Source: Deltaproteobacteria bacterium (GTDB taxonomy: Bacteria; Desulfobacterota; DSM-4660; Desulfatiglandales; B25-G16). From it: 10,727 bases of DNA. Position numbers and translations under genes: made by a program. Within the stretch, counting starts at the first letter, position 1, and the number at the start of each line of letters is the position of its first letter. Below are positions 6,667 to 10,727 of the stretch, piece by piece. The stretch lies in assembly GCA_019308645.1 (NCBI GenBank), contig JAFDHR010000066.1:1-10727 (forward strand), read 5' to 3'. The notes below the pieces were generated by a model. The model was not told the origin of the DNA. It made no database searches and was given only the letters and a program-made list of their open reading frames with translations.

Positions 6667-8598
6667 ATGACCGAAAAACGAACAATACTTGTTTGCCAGG
6701 GTACAGGTTGCGTGTCCTCGGGCTCGCCCCAGATACACAGAGAATTTGAGCGGGAGATCTTGGAACATAAATTAGATGTAGAGGTAAAACTAACAGGGTG
6801 CCGGGGTTTCTGCCAGATAGGCCCAAGTGTTATAGTAGAGCCTGATGAAATTCTGTACTGTCTGTTGAAACCTGATGATGTAAAAGATATCGTTGACTCC
6901 CATCTAATAAATGGAATACCTGTAAGCAAACTCCATTATCGTGACCCCACCACAGGCAATCCTATCCCAAAATGGACGGATATCCCTTTTTACAATAGAC
7001 AGCAGAAAATGATTACCGCCCGGTGGGGCTTCATAAATCCTGAAGCCATAGAAGAGTATATTGCTATTGGGGGATATAAGGCGGCTCGACAGGCAATTTT
7101 GGCTATGTCACCTGAAGAAATAATTGAAGAGGTCAAATCCTCTCAATTACGTGGACGTGGTGGCGCTGGTTTCATCACTGGTGTTAAATGGGATTTTGCA
7201 CGGCGTAGCAACAGTGGTGGAGCAAATCAAAAGTATTTAATCTGTAATGCAGATGAAGGGGACCCTGGTGCATTCATGGATAGGAGTCTCCTCGAGGCAA
7301 ATCCTCACAGTATGATAGAGGGTATGGTTATTGGTGCATTTGCTATTGGGGCCTCAAAGGGGTTTGTCTATGTCCGGGCTGAATATCCCCTTGCTATTCA
7401 TAGACTCGAGGTTGCTATTGCCCAGGCAAGGGAAAAGGGGTTCCTTGGGTCACACATATTCGGTTCTAATTTTGATTTTGATCTCCAGATGAATCAAGGT
7501 GCAGGTGCATTCGTCTCAGGTGAAGAAACCGCATTAATGGCATCTATCATGGGCAAACGAGCAAATCCACGTCCACGTCCCCCTTATCCCGCCTCAGAGG
7601 GTCTCTGGGAAAAGCCTACAAATATCAACAATGTCAAGACCTGGGCCTACATACCTCTTATAATTAAAAATGGGGCTAAATGGTTCGCTGATATAGGCTC
7701 TGGTCCATCCAAGGGCACAGTTGTTTTTTCTCTTACAGGGAAGATAAATAACTCTGGATTAGTTGAAGTACCAATGGGGATAAAACTCAGGGAAATAATA
7801 TATGATATTGGCGGTGGAATACCTGATGGAAAGAAATTTAAGGCCGTTCAGACTGGAGGCCCTTCAGGAGGATGTCTCCCGGAAACCTACCTCGATAAGG
7901 AGGTGACTTATGAGTCATTACAGGCTGCTGGATCAATCCTGGGGTCAGGGGGAATGATTGTCCTTGATGAAGATGTATGCATGGTGGATATAGCCAAATA
8001 TTTTATTAATTTTACCCGGGAAGAAAGCTGCGGGAAATGCTCACCATGCCGCATAGGACTCGGAAGGATGTATAATATATTAGAAAAAATAACAAATGGT
8101 CAAGGTGAATATGAGGATTTGGAGTCACTGGAAGAACTTGCAGGAATAGTAAAAGACGGCTCTCTTTGTGGGCTGGGCCAGACTGCCCCAAATCCTGTTC
8201 TTACCACTATTAAATACTTTAGGGACGAATATATAGCCCATATTGTTGATAAAAGGTGCCCTGCAAAGGTTTGCAAGGCGCTTATTGAATACTACATAGA
8301 TGAAGATAAGTGTACAGGTTGTTTGCTCTGTCTAAGGAGTTGCCCAGCAAATGCTATTACTGAGAGGAAACGTGCACAAGAGGATATAAAAGTCGAACAA
8401 TCAGATAAAGAACCAACAAAGGAGGAAGGGGAAGTGAAACGGAAAAAGAAAAAAGGCGATACAATATCAATATGCAGTATTGACACAGAAACATGTGTAA
8501 GATGTGGTATCTGTTTTGCGAATTGCCCTATGGGCGCCATATTTAAAAGAGATAGGCCCTTAATCAATGAGCAGTATGCAGTAGGCAGTATGCAGTAG
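6667..8598 (+). CDS. NuoF/HydB-like FMN-, NADH-binding iron-sulfur subunit
   Basis: This 643-residue protein has the architecture of the flavin subunit of bifurcating hydrogenases (HydB/HndC) and StnA. An N-terminal thioredoxin-like [2Fe-2S] domain (C10, C15, C45, C49) is followed by the NuoF core: GRGGAGF (163-169) and CNADEGDPGAFMDR (193-206) for FMN/NADH, an SLBB-like region, and the [4Fe-4S] site C455/C458/C461/C501. The C-terminus has two ferredoxin [4Fe-4S] motifs (C549/552/555/559 and C610/613/616/620). The ~50 residues between those motifs include a Lys/Glu-rich stretch (about 567-598), longer than I expect for the family. AGGAG (6652-6656), overlapping the previous stop, lies 10 nt before the ATG. 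The last residues (YAVGSMQ) are encoded by a 14-bp tandem repeat, so the native C-terminus was probably extended. It should carry the NAD(H) site of the complex and partner the NuoE domain encoded at 1132. Confidence 0.95.
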   Translation: MTEKRTILVCQGTGCVSSGSPQIHREFEREILEHKLDVEVKLTGCRGFCQIGPSVIVEPDEILYCLLKPDDVKDIVDSHLINGIPVSKLHYRDPTTGNPIPKWTDIPFYNRQQKMITARWGFINPEAIEEYIAIGGYKAARQAILAMSPEEIIEEVKSSQLRGRGGAGFITGVKWDFARRSNSGGANQKYLICNADEGDPGAFMDRSLLEANPHSMIEGMVIGAFAIGASKGFVYVRAEYPLAIHRLEVAIAQAREKGFLGSHIFGSNFDFDLQMNQGAGAFVSGEETALMASIMGKRANPRPRPPYPASEGLWEKPTNINNVKTWAYIPLIIKNGAKWFADIGSGPSKGTVVFSLTGKINNSGLVEVPMGIKLREIIYDIGGGIPDGKKFKAVQTGGPSGGCLPETYLDKEVTYESLQAAGSILGSGGMIVLDEDVCMVDIAKYFINFTREESCGKCSPCRIGLGRMYNILEKITNGQGEYEDLESLEELAGIVKDGSLCGLGQTAPNPVLTTIKYFRDEYIAHIVDKRCPAKVCKALIEYYIDEDKCTGCLLCLRSCPANAITERKRAQEDIKVEQSDKEPTKEEGEVKRKKKKGDTISICSIDTETCVRCGICFANCPMGAIFKRDRPLINEQYAVGSMQ

Positions 8599-8648
8599 GC
8601 AAAACTAAAGGGGTTTTAGTGCTTACTGCTTACTCCATACTGCATACT
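8571..8648. repeat. 14-bp tandem repeat and long hairpin at the end of the NuoF-like gene
   Basis: GCAGTATGCAGTAG is repeated exactly at 8571-8584 and 8585-8598; the second copy supplies the TAG stop. The 29 bases 8573-8601 pair with 8620-8648 with only a few mismatches (perfect at AGTATGCAGTA/TACTGCATACT). Inside the loop, ACTAAA and TTTAGT add a further stem. The sequence after the hairpin starts TTTGAAACC, without a strong T-run. It could end the oxidoreductase transcript or protect its 3' end, but its repeat nature suggests an inserted palindromic element. Confidence 0.75.
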
Positions 8649-8707
8649 TTGAAACCTTAGACACTTAAAGTTAGGGATTGGGATTTATGTGTTGCTTTTG
8701 TCTTAAT

Positions 8708-8744
8708 TTTAGGCACTTTAGGCACTTTAGCTCACTTTAGGCAC
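8708..8744. repeat. 9-bp tandem repeat TTTAGGCAC, about four units
   Basis: TTTAGGCAC occurs at 8708-8716, 8717-8725 and 8736-8744. A degenerate 10-base unit (TTTAGCTCAC) sits between the second and third at 8726-8735. A weaker related stretch, TTAGACACTT, lies at about 8658-8667. The block ends 17 nt before the HK2 ATG, in the position of a 5' leader or promoter-proximal region. I see no convincing -35/-10 pair in 8649-8761. Confidence 0.7.
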
Positions 8745-8761
8745 TTACATAGGTATTTCAG

Positions 8762-10567
8762 ATGTTTTCATCAACACGATCCAAGCTCATAGCAAGTTTT
8801 TTAGTGGTTTCCTTTCTGGTTGGTGTTGTTTCTCTCTTTATTGGAGGCCAGCTCCTTTACAAGTCAGTGCTTAACGAGGCAACAAACCGCGTCAGTTTAG
8901 ACCTCAATGCTGCACGTGAGATATACCTGATGCGTATAAAAACTATCAGATGTCCTGTAACTATTACCTCCCTGGGGCCTGGATTCCGCTCAGCACTTAA
9001 GAGGCAAGATGCCCCGGAACTTGTCAGTCGATTAAGGTCTTTGGCTCAGCAAGCAGAGTTAGATTTTGCTGGCATAGTAACAAACGAGGGTACACCGCTG
9101 TGCCGTATCGGACCTGATTCTATACCAAAGGAAACAGTTCAGACTGACAACCCTATAACAAACTTAGCGCTCAAAGCTAAAGTTGCTATTTCGGGGACCG
9201 TTATTCTCAGCAAGGATTTTCTCTTTGCTGAGAATCCCGAACTTGCCAATCTATCCAGAATCCGGTTGCTTCCTACACCGAAGGCAGCTCATAGAGTGGA
9301 GGAAGAGGAAACATCCGGAATGGCCCTTGCAGCCGCAATACCGGTATTTGAAGGGGGCGATTTACTTGGAGTTATCTATGGGGGGGTTCTTCTAAACAGA
9401 AGCGAAAGCATAGTTGACACAGTGCGGGACACCGTCTTTCAGCATGAGATATATAAAGGCCGCAATATAGGAACAGCTACCATCTTTTTTAATGACCTTC
9501 GTATATCAACAAATGTTATGACTCCAGACGGAAAACGGGCCATTGGAACACGGGTATCAAAAGAGGTGAAGGAATATGTCCTCACAAAGGGCAAGAAGTG
9601 GACAGACCGTGCATTTGTTGTAAATGACTGGTACATAACAGCATATGAACCAATCGAAGATATTTTTGGTAAAAGAGTGGGAATGCTCTATGTCGGAGTA
9701 TTGGAGGCAAAGTATGCTGACATTCGTAAGAAGGCCCTTTCTGTATTTGTGCTTATAACTGTGGCTGGTATGGCATTGGCAGTTGTACTGGGATACATCC
9801 TGGCAAACAAGATCATGAATCCTGTCCACCAATTGATAAAGGCAAGCCAAGAGGTTTCCAAGGGCAGCCTAACGCCAGAGATCGGGCCTATCTCAAAAGA
9901 TGAAGAAATGGGTGTTTTGCAGAATACCTTTAAGGATATGGTTGTATCAATGGGACGGAGGAGAGAAGCAGCAGAAGATCGGCTCGTTCAGTCCGAAAAA
10001 CAGGCCAGCGTTGGAAGGCTTGCAGCAGGCGTTGCTCACGAGATAAATAACCCTCTAACAGGTGTATTGACATTTACACACATGCTGCTGCGACGTAAAG
10101 ATATAGAAGATGACATTCGGTCTGATTTGCAAACAATAGCCGAGTCCACGGAACGGGTCAGGAAGATTGTTAAGGGACTGCTTGATTTCTCTCGACAGAC
10201 AAAGCTTGATAAAGAACCAACGGATGTAAACATGCTTATCCGATCCGTAATTTCACCAATGGAAAACCAGGCGCTGGTAAAAGGTGTAAGTATAAAATTT
10301 GATTCAGGAGAGAATTTACCCAAGCTTACCCTGGACCGCAGCCAGTTCCAAAGTGTGTTGATAAATTTAATTATAAATGCACTTGATGCATACCGCAGGA
10401 GGATCTTGACAAATTGTTTGATCCCTTTTTTACTACAAAGGAGGTGGGTCAGGGAACCGGGCTTGGCCTATCAGTTTCATACGGAATCGTACAGAGACAC
10501 GGGGGAACAATCAGGGTTCAAAGCGAGGTTGGTAAAGGCACCAAATTTTTTATATGGTTGCCCATAG
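8762..10567 (+). CDS. Membrane-bound Cache-type sensor histidine kinase HK2, frame broken near 3' end
   Basis: The protein begins with a transmembrane helix (about 8-30), then a ~295-residue extracytoplasmic region resembling Cache-type sensors (the end pattern IGTRV...WYITAYEPI...[13 protein letters not shown] is typical). A second transmembrane helix (about 326-348), HAMP, and HisKA with H426 in AHEINNPL follow. The HATPase domain starts normally through the N box (NLIINALDA, to A543). Then 106 bp present in HK1 are missing and the frame shifts, so residues 544-601 are out-of-frame sequence ending at a TAG at 10565-10567. The ATP-lid G1 box is lost and the F and G2 boxes lie in another frame, so kinase activity is not expected. 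The sensor region has just two cysteines (C64, C114). The ribosome-binding site is weak (AGG at 8751-8753). The ligand is unknown. If the deletion is a misassembly between paralogues, the gene would be intact. Confidence 0.9.
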   Translation: MFSSTRSKLIASFLVVSFLVGVVSLFIGGQLLYKSVLNEATNRVSLDLNAAREIYLMRIKTIRCPVTITSLGPGFRSALKRQDAPELVSRLRSLAQQAELDFAGIVTNEGTPLCRIGPDSIPKETVQTDNPITNLALKAKVAISGTVILSKDFLFAENPELANLSRIRLLPTPKAAHRVEEEETSGMALAAAIPVFEGGDLLGVIYGGVLLNRSESIVDTVRDTVFQHEIYKGRNIGTATIFFNDLRISTNVMTPDGKRAIGTRVSKEVKEYVLTKGKKWTDRAFVVNDWYITAYEPIEDIFGKRVGMLYVGVLEAKYADIRKKALSVFVLITVAGMALAVVLGYILANKIMNPVHQLIKASQEVSKGSLTPEIGPISKDEEMGVLQNTFKDMVVSMGRRREAAEDRLVQSEKQASVGRLAAGVAHEINNPLTGVLTFTHMLLRRKDIEDDIRSDLQTIAESTERVRKIVKGLLDFSRQTKLDKEPTDVNMLIRSVISPMENQALVKGVSIKFDSGENLPKLTLDRSQFQSVLINLIINALDAYRRRILTNCLIPFLLQRRWVREPGLAYQFHTESYRDTGEQSGFKARLVKAPNFLYGCP

Positions 10568-10581
10568 AAGTGGAGGACTAA
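9833..10581 (+). repeat. Long direct repeat of the HK1 kinase core (paired with 6 to about 860)
   Basis: From the Leu codon in HAMP (TTGATAAAGGC) onward, the nucleotide sequence closely tracks 6 to about 860 apart from small indels and the 106-bp deletion. Near-identical blocks include CAAAGTGTGTT followed by AATTTAATTATAAA, and GATTGTTAAGG. The two copies lie in the same orientation 9,827 bp apart and bracket the whole oxidoreductase cluster, so they are substrates for homologous recombination. The similarity includes synonymous sites, indicating fairly recent duplication or gene conversion. Confidence 0.8.
10391..10581 (+). pseudogene. Out-of-frame remainder of the HK2 ATPase domain
   Basis: In the frame one base off from the HK2 reading frame, this stretch reads [17 protein letters not shown], then [20 protein letters not shown], and ends ...IWLPIEVED followed by TAA at 10579-10581. 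It aligns residue for residue with HK1 from its G1 box end to its C-terminus. No stop or further frameshift has accumulated, so the deletion is recent. The junction at about 10389-10391 can be explained by loss between two GC dinucleotides. Confidence 0.88.
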
Positions 10582-10585
10582 TATC

Positions 10586-10727
10586 ATGAAAATACTTGTT
10601 GTAGATGACGAAGGTATTGTCCTTGATAGCTGTCGGCGGGTGCTTGAGGAAGATGGCCTCGAGGTATTACTGGTTACATCTGCTGATAAGGCCATTGCAG
10701 CGATTGAGGATGAAGAGCCTTCAGTTC
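10586..10727 (+). CDS. Response regulator, N-terminal part (cut by window edge)
   Basis: Only the first 47 codons are visible. They read as the start of a CheY-like receiver: hydrophobic strand KILVVDDE with the acidic pair D7/D8, helix, then LEVLLVTSADKA. It resembles the receiver of the fusion at 1132 (MARKILVIDDD...). GGAGG at 10572-10576 lies 9 nt before the ATG, and the ATG is 4 nt after the intended HK2 stop (10581), so kinase and regulator form a two-gene unit. The phosphoacceptor and any output domain lie beyond the window. Whether it carries DNA-binding, NuoE-like or no output domain cannot be judged here. Confidence 0.88.
   Translation, partial: MKILVVDDEGIVLDSCRRVLEEDGLEVLLVTSADKAIAAIEDEEPSV

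Noticed and set aside
8708..8744. CRISPR array
   Set aside because: Units are 9 bp and directly abutting with no spacers; no cas genes nearby. The same holds for the 23-bp and 14-bp tandem repeats.
10388..10405. Programmed ribosomal frameshift in HK2
   Set aside because: 106 bp of coding sequence including the G1 box are missing relative to HK1, and no slippery heptamer is visible; a deletion explains it.

Overview
The window reads as a chromosomal stretch from an anaerobic bacterium with a ferredoxin and pyridine-nucleotide economy, such as a sulfate reducer, syntroph or acetogen-like lineage. The main clue is five consecutive genes for iron-sulfur/flavin oxidoreductase subunits of the electron-bifurcating type. 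The intergenic gaps are packed with short palindromic and tandem repeats, including a GTCATTGCGAG...CTCGCAATGAC family I associate with Deltaproteobacteria/Nitrospirae-like genomes. No rRNA, tRNA or other taxonomic marker is present, so the lineage is a guess.

Layout, all genes on the + strand: (1) 1-905, the 3' part of a sensor histidine kinase (HK1), open at the left edge. (2) 906-1131, a gap with a 23-bp tandem repeat and a MITE-like palindromic element. (3) 1132-2145, a response-regulator receiver domain fused to a NuoE/HydC-type [2Fe-2S] thioredoxin-like domain. (4) 2257-3918, a NuoG-like iron-sulfur subunit with a short C-terminal remnant of the molybdopterin domain. (5) 3919-4311, a 393-bp gap full of inverted repeats. 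(6) 4312-5166, an NfnA/SudB-like FAD/[2Fe-2S] subunit. (7) 5175-6653, an NfnB/SudA/GltD-like subunit. (8) 6667-8598, a NuoF/HydB-like FMN/NADH subunit. (9) 8599-8761, a long hairpin and a 9-bp tandem repeat. (10) 8762-10581, a second kinase (HK2) with sensor region, paralogous to HK1 and broken by a deletion near its 3' end. (11) 10586-10727, the start of another response regulator, cut by the window edge.

Functional reading (inference): the NuoE-, NuoF-, NuoG-, GltD- and NfnA-like subunits probably form one soluble complex moving electrons between NAD(H), NADP(H) and ferredoxin. The set resembles the Sporomusa-type transhydrogenase StnABC (a HydBC-like bifurcating core plus a NuoG-like/GltD-like subunit). 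Here the NuoG and GltD parts are separate genes and an NfnA-type subunit is added. No hydrogenase H-cluster motif and no formate dehydrogenase catalytic domain is present. The striking feature is that the HydC/NuoE subunit itself carries a phosphoacceptor receiver domain next to a cognate-looking kinase gene. This suggests that a two-component phosphorelay controls assembly or activity of the enzyme directly instead of transcription. The two kinase/regulator pairs bracket the enzyme genes as direct repeats about 9.8 kb apart.
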